64,000 bases of DNA from assembly GCF_003933745.1 (NCBI RefSeq), contig NZ_RSEB01000002.1, positions 1 to 64,000 of the forward strand, written 5' to 3'. The stretch comes from Glycomyces terrestris (GTDB taxonomy: Bacteria; Actinomycetota; Actinomycetes; Mycobacteriales; Micromonosporaceae). Shown here piece after piece: positions 26,315-35,453 of the stretch (within the stretch, counting starts at the first letter, position 1; every line of letters begins with the position of its first letter). The notes below the pieces were generated by a model. The model did no database searches. It was given only the letters and a program-made list of their open reading frames with translations, and was not told where the DNA came from. Both the position numbers and the translations under genes were made by a program.

Positions 26315-27622
26315 ATGCCGTACAACCTGCTGGCAGCCGCCGTCGCGCTCATCGTCGTCGCCGGGGCCGCCGCCATGGTCGACTCTGCCCTCACCGCGGT
26401 CTCGCCGGCCCGCGCGGCCGAGCTCGCCGAGCAGCGCCGCCGCGGGGCCGAGTCGCTCGTGAAGGTCGTCGACGACCTGCCCGCGCACCTCAACCTGCTC
26501 ATCCTGCTGCGCCTCGCCTGCGAGGCCGCCGCGATCTCGATCGTCGCGGTCCTGGCGTTCCACACCTGGGACGACTCGTGGACCGCGGTCGTGCTCTCCG
26601 CCGCGGTCATGACCGTCGTCTCGTTCGTCGTCATCGGCGTCAACCCGCGCACGCTCGGCCGCCAGCACGCCTACCCGGTCGCGCTCGCCGTCGCCGGCCC
26701 GGTCGCGATGCTCGGCACCGCGCTCGGGCCGCTCGCGAAGGTCCTCATCCTCATCGGCAACGCCCTCACGCCCGGCAAGGGCTTCCGCGAGGGCCCGTTC
26801 GCGACCTCGGAGATCGAGATCCGCGAGATGGTCGACGCCGCCGAGGCCCAGGGCACTGTCGACCACGACGAGCGCGACATGATCGCCTCCGTGTTCGCCT
26901 TGGGCGACACCGTGGTCCGCGAGGTCATGGTCCCGCGCACCGCGATGGTGTGGGTCGGAGCCGACACGCCCGCCGACGAGGCCAAGCACGTCGCGCTCCG
27001 CTCCGGGTTCTCGCGCATCCCGGTGGTCGGCGAGGACCTCGACGACCTCCGCGGCGTCGTCTACCTCAAGGACCTGGTGCGCCTCGAGGACGGCGCGAAC
27101 CCGACCGTGGGCGAGGTCATGCGCGCCGTCTCGATCGTTCCCGACTCCAAGCCCGTGGACGACCTGCTGCGCGAGATGCAGACCGCGCGCATCCACATCG
27201 CCGGGGTCGTCGACGAGTACGGCGGCACCGCCGGGCTCGTCACCATCGAGGACATCCTGGAGGAGATCGTCGGCGAGATCACCGACGAGTACGACCAGGA
27301 GCTCCCGCCCGTCGCCTGGCTCGACGACCGCACCGCGCGCGTCACCGCCCGGCTCGGCGTCGAGGACCTCGCCGAGCTCTTCGCCGTCGACCTGCCCGAG
27401 GTCGACGTGGACACCGTCGCGGGCCTCCTGGCCGCCGAGCTCGGGAAGGTCCCGCTCGCCGGGGACCGGGCCCGCCTCGCGGGCCTCGAACTCACCGCCG
27501 AGGGCACCGTGGGCCGGCGCAACCGCATCGAGACGGTCCGCGTCGCGCGGCTGCCCGAAGCCGACGACGAGACGCCCGAAGCCGCGACCGCCACTGACGA
27601 AAGGCACGAACTCAATGTCTGA
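26315..27622 (+). CDS. CNNM/CorC-type membrane protein with CBS domains
   Basis: This 435-aa protein has a CNNM (DUF21) transmembrane part (about 1-130). A CBS pair follows (about 190-320), including REVMVPRTAMVWVGADTPADEA and IHIAGVVDEYGGTAGLVTIEDILEEIVGEI. A CorC/HlyC C-terminal domain (about 335-425) completes it. The family has roles in magnesium or cobalt efflux or homeostasis, often labelled hemolysin without evidence. The complete three-domain layout fits the family. It lies between ybeY and a deaminase-like gene, with an 8-bp overlap to the latter. Confidence 0.92.
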   Translation: MPYNLLAAAVALIVVAGAAAMVDSALTAVSPARAAELAEQRRRGAESLVKVVDDLPAHLNLLILLRLACEAAAISIVAVLAFHTWDDSWTAVVLSAAVMTVVSFVVIGVNPRTLGRQHAYPVALAVAGPVAMLGTALGPLAKVLILIGNALTPGKGFREGPFATSEIEIREMVDAAEAQGTVDHDERDMIASVFALGDTVVREVMVPRTAMVWVGADTPADEAKHVALRSGFSRIPVVGEDLDDLRGVVYLKDLVRLEDGANPTVGEVMRAVSIVPDSKPVDDLLREMQTARIHIAGVVDEYGGTAGLVTIEDILEEIVGEITDEYDQELPPVAWLDDRTARVTARLGVEDLAELFAVDLPEVDVDTVAGLLAAELGKVPLAGDRARLAGLELTAEGTVGRRNRIETVRVARLPEADDETPEAATATDERHELNV

Positions 27623-27953
27623 CCTGGACCTCAACGACCTCGACGCCGAGGACGCGAAACTCCTCACGCTGGCCCGCGGGGCCGCGGGGCGCGTCTCCCA
27701 GACCACCGGCGCGGCCGTGCGCGACGGCATCGGCCGCACCTACGCCTCGGCGGCGGTCGACCTGCCGTCCCTGCGGCTGACCGCGCTCCAGGCGGCGGTC
27801 GCGCAGGCATTCGCGGCGGGCGCGGAGGTGCTGGAAGCGGCCGTGGTCTTCGGTGCGGAGTCGGACGACGAGGGCCTCCGGGCCGCCCGCGACATCAGCA
27901 GCGACGTGGCCGCGTACTCGGTCATCCGGAAAGAGGTGAACCGTCTTGCCTAG
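27615..27953 (+). CDS. cytidine-deaminase-fold protein lacking the zinc site
   Basis: The protein is 112 aa. Its position between the CBS protein and era, and a segment YASAAVDLPSLRLTALQAAVAQAFAAGAEVLEAAVVFG, recall cytidine deaminases. The active-site motifs (C/H-A-E and PCxxC) are missing, and the whole protein has no Cys and no His. It cannot bind catalytic zinc, so it is probably a structural or regulatory relative. Related non-catalytic proteins occupy this operon position in other actinobacteria. It overlaps both neighbours by 8 bp. Confidence 0.7.
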   Translation: MSDLDLNDLDAEDAKLLTLARGAAGRVSQTTGAAVRDGIGRTYASAAVDLPSLRLTALQAAVAQAFAAGAEVLEAAVVFGAESDDEGLRAARDISSDVAAYSVIRKEVNRLA

Positions 27954-28845
27954 CAACGAGTTCCGCGCCGGCTTCGCCTGCTTCGTGGGCCGCCCGAACG
28001 CCGGGAAGTCCACGCTCACGAACGCGATCATGGGCCAGAAGATCGCGATCACCTCGAACCGGCCGCAGACCACGCGCCACGTCGTGCGCGCGATCCTGCA
28101 CCGCCCGGACTCCCAGCTCATCCTCGTCGACACGCCCGGCCTCCACCGGCCGCGCACGCTCCTCGGCGAGCGCCTGAACGACCTGGTGCGCCAGACCTGG
28201 TCCGAGGTCGACGTCATCGGCCTGTGCCTGCCGGCGAACGAGAAGCCCGGCCCCGGCGACAAGTTCATCTCCGGCGAGATCGCCAAGCTCGGCGCCAAGG
28301 TCGTCGCGGTCGTCACCAAGATCGACCTCGTCTCCAAGGACGCCCTGGTCCGCCACCTCACGAACGTCGCGGCCCTCGGCGAGTTCGCCGACATCGTGCC
28401 CGTCTCGGCCAAGACCGGCGAGAACCTCGAGGAGCTCGTCGGCGTCCTCTCGGGCCACCTGCCCGAGTCCCCGCAGCTCTACCCGGACGGCATGATCTCC
28501 GAGGAGCCCGAGCGGGTCATGATGGCCGAGCTCATCCGCGAGGCCGCCCTCGAAGGCGTCCGCGACGAGCTGCCCCACTCCCTCGCCGTCGTCATCGAGG
28601 ACGTCGAGGACGAGGAGTCCGAAGGCGGCCCCCGCAAGAAGATCTGGGCCGAGATCTACGTCGAGCGCTCCTCCCAGAAGGGCATCGTCATCGGCAAGGG
28701 CGGCGAGCGCCTCAAGCGGGTCGGCACGAAGGCCCGCAAGGGCATCGCCCAGCTCATCGGCGGTCGCGTCTACCTCGACCTCCACGTCCGCGTCGCCAAG
28801 GACTGGCAGAAGGACCCCAAGATGCTCGAACGCCTCGGCTTCTAG
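27946..28845 (+). CDS. era: GTPase Era
   Basis: The protein is 299 aa. It is a GTPase that binds the 3' end of 16S rRNA in 30S assembly. The G domain (about 5-170) has [10 protein letters not shown] (G1), DTPGLH (G3) and TKIDL (G4). The KH domain lies at about 200-290 ([52 protein letters not shown]). TTG 27946 overlaps the preceding stop, with AGAGGTG 8-10 nt upstream. It is the last gene of the phoH operon. Confidence 0.96.
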   Translation: MPSNEFRAGFACFVGRPNAGKSTLTNAIMGQKIAITSNRPQTTRHVVRAILHRPDSQLILVDTPGLHRPRTLLGERLNDLVRQTWSEVDVIGLCLPANEKPGPGDKFISGEIAKLGAKVVAVVTKIDLVSKDALVRHLTNVAALGEFADIVPVSAKTGENLEELVGVLSGHLPESPQLYPDGMISEEPERVMMAELIREAALEGVRDELPHSLAVVIEDVEDEESEGGPRKKIWAEIYVERSSQKGIVIGKGGERLKRVGTKARKGIAQLIGGRVYLDLHVRVAKDWQKDPKMLERLGF

Positions 28846-28928
28846 CCGCGCGGCCGTTCCGACCGCAGGTAAACGTAGGGTGACCCCACTCACCGAACCC
28901 GCTGTGGCAGGTGGTTTCCGGGATGATG

Positions 28929-28934
28929 TACTCT
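28929..28934 (+). promoter_or_regulatory. candidate -10 of the initiator tRNA gene
   Basis: TACTCT at 28929-28934 lies 11 nt before the mature tRNA. A weak -35 (TGGCAG, 28905-28910) is 18 bp upstream. Confidence 0.4.
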
Positions 28935-28945
28935 TTACATACCGA

Positions 28946-29022
28946 CGCGGGATAGAGCAGCTCGGTAGCTCGCCAGGCTCATAACCTGGAGGTCGGTGGT
29001 TCAAATCCGCCTCCCGCTACCA
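28946..29022 (+). tRNA. initiator tRNA-fMet (CAT)
   Basis: This is 77 nt including an encoded CCA, with anticodon CAT in the loop CTCATAA. Base 1 is C opposite T72, the unpaired acceptor end that marks initiators, and the D-arm GAGCAGCTCGGTAGCTC is the initiator form. The anticodon stem is CCAGG/CCTGG. Only two of the three usual consecutive G-C pairs are present, because position 29-41 is A-T. A strong terminator follows at once. Confidence 0.95.
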
Positions 29023-29024
29023 AC

Positions 29025-29053
29025 GGCCCCAGCCATCAGGCTGGGGCCTTTTT
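29025..29053 (+). terminator. terminator after the initiator tRNA
   Basis: A 10-bp perfect stem (29025-29034 with 29039-29048), ATCA loop and TTTTT. It is one of the few classical U-tract terminators in the window. Confidence 0.92.
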
Positions 29054-29268
29054 CGTATTTCTGACTCAGGGGCCTGGCGTCAGCACGCAACGAATGTGTC
29101 ACAAGTCACTATCGTGAATCGGTCGGGACATCGCTTGCCACGCGTCTGCCCGTCCACCTGTGATTACGCCCGGTGATCATGATCAGCGCCGACTCGTGAC
29201 GATCTGGGGACTCGGAGTGAGTTCGGCCTTCATGTCTCATTTGGCCTCTTCGGTCGAATAGTTCACTC

Positions 29269-29298
29269 TTGACAGTCCAGTGTGGGTGCCGATACGGT
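29269..29298 (+). promoter_or_regulatory. sigma-70-like promoter of the LamG/RHS locus
   Basis: TTGACA (29269-29274), 18 bp, TACGGT (29293-29298). The start codon is 57 bp on. The 306-bp gap upstream (29049-29354) also has a 12-bp palindrome TGATCATGATCA at 29174-29185 and nothing else I can name. Confidence 0.65.
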
Positions 29299-29354
29299 GA
29301 CGCCCGGTCGAGCCCGCTTCCGTGGTCGCCTCGACACCCCGGTACCCCAACTGA

Positions 29355-32300
29355 ATGCGGACCCCCCACATGCCGAATACCCTGCGACTCCCCGATCTCA
29401 GGTTCTCCCCTCGGAAGACCTCGACGAGCCTGTCCCGCTCGATCGTGCTCGCCGCGACCGCCGCGCTCGCCGCTTCCCTGCTCATCGCCGAGTCCGCCCC
29501 CGCGGAGACCACCGCCGACGGAACGGATTGCACGATCCTCGACGATCCGGAGTTCGTCGTCGACTCCGAAGCGGTCGCCCTCGAACTCGCCGAGGACTGC
29601 GGACGGCCGACGGAGGTCGACGCACTGCGAAACGAGACGACCAGATTCACCGCGCAGGTCGACGGCACGATCACGGCCGAGATGTACGCGACTCCGCAGT
29701 GGACCACCGACTCGGAGGGGAGCTGGGTCGCGATCGACCCCACGCTCGCGCCCGACGTGAACGGCCTGATCCAGGCCGCCCAGGTGCCGGGGACCTTCTC
29801 GGTCTCCTCCGGGGGAAGCGCACAGCCCCTGGCGACCATGACCACCGAAGCCGGGCAGACGTTCGAACTCCGGTGGCCCGAGGCCCTTCCCGAACCGGTG
29901 CTCGACGGGGCGACCGCACGGTACGAGGAGGTCTTCGCCGGCGTCGACCTGATCGTGGAGGCTGCCGCGGCCGGCTTCGCGTACCGCCTCGAAGTCGAGG
30001 ACGCGGAGGCGGCCGCGAATCCCGAACTCGCTCAGATCGAGGTCGAACTCGACGGCACGCTGGAGGTCTCCCAGGACGCCGAGAGCGGCGCGCTCACCGC
30101 GACCGATCCGTCGACCGGCGAAGCGGTCCTGACCGCGTCGAACGCCCTCATGTGGGACTCGTCCGCCCCGCAGTCCGCCGACATCCCCGCGGCGGGTCCG
30201 ACCCAGTTCTTCGCCGAGGCGCTCGCCGAGGCCGAGATCGGCTCCGACAGCGACCCCGGCGACCCCGGCCGGGTCGAGCACATGGCGGTGGAGCTCGACG
30301 GCGGCACACTGGCGATCACGCCGGACGCGGACCTGCTCACCGACCCCGAGACCGTGTACCCGGTCGTGATCGACCCGTCGTTCGAGTCCCCGATCTGGGC
30401 ATGGGCCACCGTCGGCAGCGGCCAGTACGCGGACACGACGTGGTGGGACGACGCCGCCTGGCCGCGTTCCGGCGGCCTGCGGATGGGCTTCAACGGCTGG
30501 GCGGCTCCCGGCGAAGAGGGCTACGGGGTCTGGCGGTCGATGATCCGCTTCAACATCGGACAGCTTCAGAACGCCACCGTCAGCTCCGCATCCATGTCGC
30601 TCGAGCTGTTCCACACCGGCGGCTGCAATTCCTACCCGCTCGAACTGTGGCAGACCAACGCCGTGACCAAGGGCGTCACCCCGACCTCCTGGAACTCGAC
30701 CTCCGGCAACTGGCTCCACGGCGCCCCGCTGGACACTCGGACCGTCGCCAGCGCCAACGCCTCCGGCGGCTGCCCCGTCGTGAACCCGGCCCGCATCGTC
30801 ACCTTCGCCTCAGACGCGCTGACGCACCACGTGAACCGGCATGCGAACGAGCCGTACCAGTCGATCACCTTCGGGCTCAGGGCGACCGACGAGACGAACC
30901 GCGAGCAGTGGTTCCGCGCGAACGTCGCGACCGCACACCTGACCGTGTCGTACCAGCCGGCCGTCGCGGTCCCCTCCGACCTCAAGGTCGACGGCACCGG
31001 CTGCCTCGCTCCCGAGGCCGCGCGCGTCTCCGGCACGCTTCCCACGCTGTCGGCGATCCCGAACTCCAGCGACGACGCCGGACGCTTGAGCTTCTGGATC
31101 CAGGACGCCGCCGGCAACGCGGTGGCCCAGCACGACAGCCCCGGCGCCGTCCCCTCCGGCGAGGCCTACTCCTGGCAGGCGACGACGCCGCTCGCCAACG
31201 GCGAGTACCAGTTCCGGGCCCGGACCAGTTCCGGCGACGGCGTGACCGCCCGCTACACGACTTGGTGCACGTTCGAAGTCGACTCGACGCTCGACCTCGT
31301 CGAAGAGGTCTCCACGGACACGTTGACCTGCCCGTACGACACCACCGGCCTTGATCCCGCGGCGGACACGCTCACGGCCCCGAGCGAGGGCGGCGCGCTC
31401 CTGCTCGCCGAAGCATGCGGCCTCGGCGTCGTCGTGACCGGCCTCCAGGACTACGACACGCAGATCGTGGCGAACCCGGGGGGCACGCTGACCGCGCAGG
31501 TCGAGACCGTCCCCGCGTGGGCGCCGGACGCCGCCGGCACGTGGACCGAGATCGACACCGGTTTCGTCCAGGACGCCTCGGGGACGATCACCACCTCCGC
31601 CGCCGTCTCCGACATCACCGTCTCCCCGGGCGGCGACGGCCCGTTCGTGACCGCGACCTCTCCCGAGGGCGAATCCCTCTCGCTCACGTGGCCGAACCCG
31701 CTGCCCGCGCCGGTCGTCGAGGGCGACACCGTGACCTACGAAGGCGTCCTCACCGACGTCGACCTCCAGGTCAGCTCCAGTGCGGACGGGTTCACGTACG
31801 CCTTCATCGTGCACACCCCCGAAGCGGCCGCGAACCCGGAGCTCGCCGCGATCGATCTCGGCATCAGCGCCTCCGGCCTGACCGTCGGCCCCGGTGAGGA
31901 GGGCGGGATCGCCGCCACCGACGCCGCCGGCGAGGTCGTCTTCGCCGCGCCCGCCGCCTACATGTGGGACGCCTCGGTCGTGCCCGATCCCGCCGCGGCG
32001 GCCGCCGAGGCGCAGGCCTTCGCCGCCGCCGAGGACGAAGAGCTGCCGACCGACCTGCTCGGCGAGGACGATGTCATGCCGGGCCAGTACGCCCCGGTCG
32101 ACGTGGCGATCGACGGCGGGACCCTGACCGTCACCCCGGACGCGGAACTGCTCGCGAACGAGGACGTCCAGTACCCGCTCACGATCGACCCGCCGTTCGT
32201 CGGCAAGCGCCAGGCATGGGCGAACCTCCTCGAGAGCAACCGCTCCGCCTCCTGGACCAACGACGACGACTGGCCCCGCAAGGGCGGCATGCGGGTCGGC

Positions 32301-35300
32301 CTGAACACCTGGCAGAACTGCGCGCCCGACGCCTGCGGCCTGTGGCGCTCCGCAGTGCGCTTCGACATCGGCGCCCTCGACGGCAAGGACATCCTGACCG
32401 CGAAGGTCGCGATGACGCAGACGCACACCGGCAGCTGCGGCTCGACGAGCATGGAGCTGTGGGAACTCGACCGGAAGATCTCCAACGGCGCCACCTGGAA
32501 CTCCGTCACCGGCTCCCCGGACGAGCACCTCCAGACGAAGTCCGTGGCGTCGTCCAACTCGTCGGGATGCTCCACGAAGCATCCCGACCGCGACGTGAAC
32601 TTCGACGGCGGTGACATCAAGACCGAGCTGAGGGAGAACGTCGCCGCCGGCCGGGACTGGATGTCGTTCGTGGTGCGCGCCTCTGATGAGGACGATCCGT
32701 ACTCCTGGCGCCGCATCGACATCAAATCGGTCGAACTCCAGGTGACCTACAACCGGCCTGCGAAGCCCCCCACCAACATGCGGACGAACCCGCATGTCGA
32801 CGGCGGCACCTGCGCGTCGAGCTACGCCACCGCCCCGTGGACCGCCGAGGTCCAGACGCGGTTCTCGGGGTACCCCCAGGACCCCGACGGGAAGACCGGC
32901 GCCAAGATCGAGGTCCAGCGGAGCGGCTCGACCAAGAACATCCTGACCTGGTCGACCACTCGGAACAAGGCGAGCAACTCGATCCAGAACTGGACGGTGC
33001 CCGTCGACAAGGCGCTCACCAGCGGCGACTACCGCTGGAGGATGGGCTCCCTCGACGACTACGCGAGCGGCACCGACGCCTGGGCCACCACCTGGTGCCA
33101 TTTCCGCGTCGACGCGACCCCGCCGACCGCGCCGAAGGTGGAGATCCTGAGTCCGGCCGACCCCAAGGCCGGGGACACCGTCCAGTTCCAGGTGTCCTCG
33201 ACCGACGCGCACTCCGGCGTCGCCTCGTTCCGGTACTCGGTGAACGACGGGCGCATGAGCGATCCCGTCGCGGCCGCCGACGGCAAGGCGACCTTCTCCT
33301 TCGTCGCACCGACCGCCGGCGGGCCGGTCAAACTCGAGGTCTGGGCCTACGACAAGGCCGGCGGCAGCCGACTGACCACGACCGACTTCTACGCTCCCCG
33401 GAACGTCGTGACGACGCCCGCCGCGGCGTGGCGACTCGACGGCGACGGCTTCGACGACGTCGGCGACGTCGTCAAGGTCGGCGAGGTCCAGACCAGCCTC
33501 GACCTCAACCTCGGCCGCACCTCCGGGTGGACCGAGTCCGGCGCTGAGACCCCTCCGGGCGAGGCGATGAAGTTCGGCGGCTCCGACTGCGTCTCGACGC
33601 TCGGTCCCGCGGTGAACACCAGCACCAGCTACACGGTCGCCGCCTGGGTCCGCACCGACACGAACGACGAGAACATCCGCACGGTCCTGTCCCAGTCGGG
33701 CGAGCGGCAGACCGGGTTCGCGCTCCGCTACCGCGGCGCCTCGGACCAGTGGGACTTCATGCTCAACCCGACCGACGACACCGACACCAGCGCCGTCGTT
33801 CGGGCCTCCTCCACCACCGTTCCGGCCGTGGGGGACTGGACGCACCTGGCGGTGTCGGTCGACCCGGGGTCCAAGGCGATCCACCTGTGGGTCAACGGCG
33901 TCCTGGAGACGACGAGGAACTTCAGCCACGAGGCCTGGAACTCCGTTGGTCCCGTGAACATCGGTTGCAGCGCCCGCAACGACACCCGAGCGCAGCACTC
34001 CTACTTCATCGGCGCGATCCAGCACGTCGGCATCTGGAACGGCCTGCTCACCACGGGCCAGATCCAGGCCGTCATGGCGGGCGGACTGCCCGCGGGCCTC
34101 GCCGGCGAGTGGATGCTCCGCGGCGACGCCGACGACACCTCAGGGCAGGCGAACGACATGGTCCTCCCGGCCGGCGGCGCCGCGTGGGTCGACGACCAGT
34201 GGGGGCGCGGCGAATCCGCCGTCCGGCTCGACGGCACGTCCTGCCTCACCGCCGGCGTCCTGTCGCAGAACCGCTCCGACGCCTCGTTCTCGGTGTCGGC
34301 CTGGGCCAAGGTCGACGCGGTGACCGGAGCCGAGCAGACGATCCTGTCCGAAGGCGACGAGCTCGCCAGCAAGTTCAAGCTGATGCTCGACTCCAGCGGC
34401 ACCTGGTCCTTCTCGGTCACGCTGCCCAACTCGCAGGGCGGGGCCACCTGGAACGGCGTCAGCAGCACGAGCCCCGCGGTGGCGGGACGGTGGGTGCACC
34501 TCTCCGGCGTCTACGACGAGGAGGCCGGCCAGGTGCGGCTGTACGTCGACGGCGTCCTCGCCGGCACCAAGTCGCTCTCCAGCGGCACCCCGGACCCGGG
34601 GTACGGGAAGGTCAACATCGGCTGCCGCGCACTCCAGTCCGGGGCCCCGGGAGGCGGCCTGTTCAAGGGCACCATCTCCACGGTCCGGCTGTGGCGCGGC
34701 GCGCTGACGACCGCCGAGGCCGCCGCCGAGTACGGCGGCAACCCCGCCGCCGACCTGCTCGGGCACTGGACGCTGAACTCGCGGAGGCTCACCGACAGCG
34801 AGGGCGCGAACCACCTGACGATCCACGGCGACACGAAGTGGGGCTTCAACCGGGCGAATCTGGCGAACTCCGCACTGGAGTTCAACCGCGCCGGGTGGGC
34901 CACGACCCCCGACGCCGTCGTGCGCACCGACCAGTCGTTCTCCATCGCGGCGTGGGTCAAGGTCGACGCCAATCCGACGAACGGCACCCACTCCACGATC
35001 CTCTCCCAAGGCGGTGTCAACCGGGTCGGCTTCAACCTGAACTACACCGTCGACGCCGCCGGCGGCCACTTCCTCTTCGCGATGCCCTCGGCCGACACCG
35101 CCGCGGACGTCACGTGGAGTGCGTTCACCACCAAGCAGACGTACGCGCTCGGCGAGTGGTACTACGTGGCGGTCGTCGTCGACATCCCCGGCGGCACGAT
35201 CCGCATGTTCGTCAACGGCTCCGAGGTCGCCAGCCTCCAGAACCCGACGGGCACGGTCGCCCCGCCCGCGAACCCCTGGAACGCCGAAGGGCCGCTGTAC

Positions 35301-35423
35301 GTCGGCGTCCACGGACGCGAGCTCGGGCTCGTGCAGCACCTGGACGGCGCGGTCGACCAGATCCAGGTCTGGCAGTCCACCGTCGACCCCTACCAGTTCA
35401 GCAAGGTCTACCGGCCTCTCTGA
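29355..35423 (+). CDS. giant secreted LamG-domain protein, partner of the RHS toxin
   Basis: The protein is 2,022 aa. After a signal peptide (about 1-51, ending APAETT) an approximately 600-residue unit occurs twice. It is made of a beta-rich module (about 55-345 and 655-940), a DNRLRE-like module (about 348-533 and 950-1134) with conserved W..D..WPR.GG.R.G.N.W, and a short Cys-containing linker. Three LamG/concanavalin-like domains end it (about 1355-1575, 1583-1795, 1803-2020). There is no catalytic motif. Such proteins sit directly before RHS toxins in actinomycetes, so a surface or delivery role is inferred. The RHS gene starts 30 bp downstream. ATG 29370 is an alternative start. Confidence 0.85.
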   Translation: MRTPHMPNTLRLPDLRFSPRKTSTSLSRSIVLAATAALAASLLIAESAPAETTADGTDCTILDDPEFVVDSEAVALELAEDCGRPTEVDALRNETTRFTAQVDGTITAEMYATPQWTTDSEGSWVAIDPTLAPDVNGLIQAAQVPGTFSVSSGGSAQPLATMTTEAGQTFELRWPEALPEPVLDGATARYEEVFAGVDLIVEAAAAGFAYRLEVEDAEAAANPELAQIEVELDGTLEVSQDAESGALTATDPSTGEAVLTASNALMWDSSAPQSADIPAAGPTQFFAEALAEAEIGSDSDPGDPGRVEHMAVELDGGTLAITPDADLLTDPETVYPVVIDPSFESPIWAWATVGSGQYADTTWWDDAAWPRSGGLRMGFNGWAAPGEEGYGVWRSMIRFNIGQLQNATVSSASMSLELFHTGGCNSYPLELWQTNAVTKGVTPTSWNSTSGNWLHGAPLDTRTVASANASGGCPVVNPARIVTFASDALTHHVNRHANEPYQSITFGLRATDETNREQWFRANVATAHLTVSYQPAVAVPSDLKVDGTGCLAPEAARVSGTLPTLSAIPNSSDDAGRLSFWIQDAAGNAVAQHDSPGAVPSGEAYSWQATTPLANGEYQFRARTSSGDGVTARYTTWCTFEVDSTLDLVEEVSTDTLTCPYDTTGLDPAADTLTAPSEGGALLLAEACGLGVVVTGLQDYDTQIVANPGGTLTAQVETVPAWAPDAAGTWTEIDTGFVQDASGTITTSAAVSDITVSPGGDGPFVTATSPEGESLSLTWPNPLPAPVVEGDTVTYEGVLTDVDLQVSSSADGFTYAFIVHTPEAAANPELAAIDLGISASGLTVGPGEEGGIAATDAAGEVVFAAPAAYMWDASVVPDPAAAAAEAQAFAAAEDEELPTDLLGEDDVMPGQYAPVDVAIDGGTLTVTPDAELLANEDVQYPLTIDPPFVGKRQAWANLLESNRSASWTNDDDWPRKGGMRVGLNTWQNCAPDACGLWRSAVRFDIGALDGKDILTAKVAMTQTHTGSCGSTSMELWELDRKISNGATWNSVTGSPDEHLQTKSVASSNSSGCSTKHPDRDVNFDGGDIKTELRENVAAGRDWMSFVVRASDEDDPYSWRRIDIKSVELQVTYNRPAKPPTNMRTNPHVDGGTCASSYATAPWTAEVQTRFSGYPQDPDGKTGAKIEVQRSGSTKNILTWSTTRNKASNSIQNWTVPVDKALTSGDYRWRMGSLDDYASGTDAWATTWCHFRVDATPPTAPKVEILSPADPKAGDTVQFQVSSTDAHSGVASFRYSVNDGRMSDPVAAADGKATFSFVAPTAGGPVKLEVWAYDKAGGSRLTTTDFYAPRNVVTTPAAAWRLDGDGFDDVGDVVKVGEVQTSLDLNLGRTSGWTESGAETPPGEAMKFGGSDCVSTLGPAVNTSTSYTVAAWVRTDTNDENIRTVLSQSGERQTGFALRYRGASDQWDFMLNPTDDTDTSAVVRASSTTVPAVGDWTHLAVSVDPGSKAIHLWVNGVLETTRNFSHEAWNSVGPVNIGCSARNDTRAQHSYFIGAIQHVGIWNGLLTTGQIQAVMAGGLPAGLAGEWMLRGDADDTSGQANDMVLPAGGAAWVDDQWGRGESAVRLDGTSCLTAGVLSQNRSDASFSVSAWAKVDAVTGAEQTILSEGDELASKFKLMLDSSGTWSFSVTLPNSQGGATWNGVSSTSPAVAGRWVHLSGVYDEEAGQVRLYVDGVLAGTKSLSSGTPDPGYGKVNIGCRALQSGAPGGGLFKGTISTVRLWRGALTTAEAAAEYGGNPAADLLGHWTLNSRRLTDSEGANHLTIHGDTKWGFNRANLANSALEFNRAGWATTPDAVVRTDQSFSIAAWVKVDANPTNGTHSTILSQGGVNRVGFNLNYTVDAAGGHFLFAMPSADTAADVTWSAFTTKQTYALGEWYYVAVVVDIPGGTIRMFVNGSEVASLQNPTGTVAPPANPWNAEGPLYVGVHGRELGLVQHLDGAVDQIQVWQSTVDPYQFSKVYRPL

Positions 35424-35453
35424 TCCGTCCACCACCCCTTCGCGACAACGGAT

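Noticed and set aside
29174..29185. TGATCATGATCA palindrome as an operator of the LamG/RHS locus
   Set aside because: It lies about 95 bp before the predicted -35 and short self-complementary words of this kind arise by chance; kept only as a note.
28946..29354. tRNA 3' end as an integration site for a mobile island carrying the RHS locus
   Set aside because: No copy of the tRNA 3' end was noticed downstream and no integrase is present, though the RHS locus begins soon after the tRNA.
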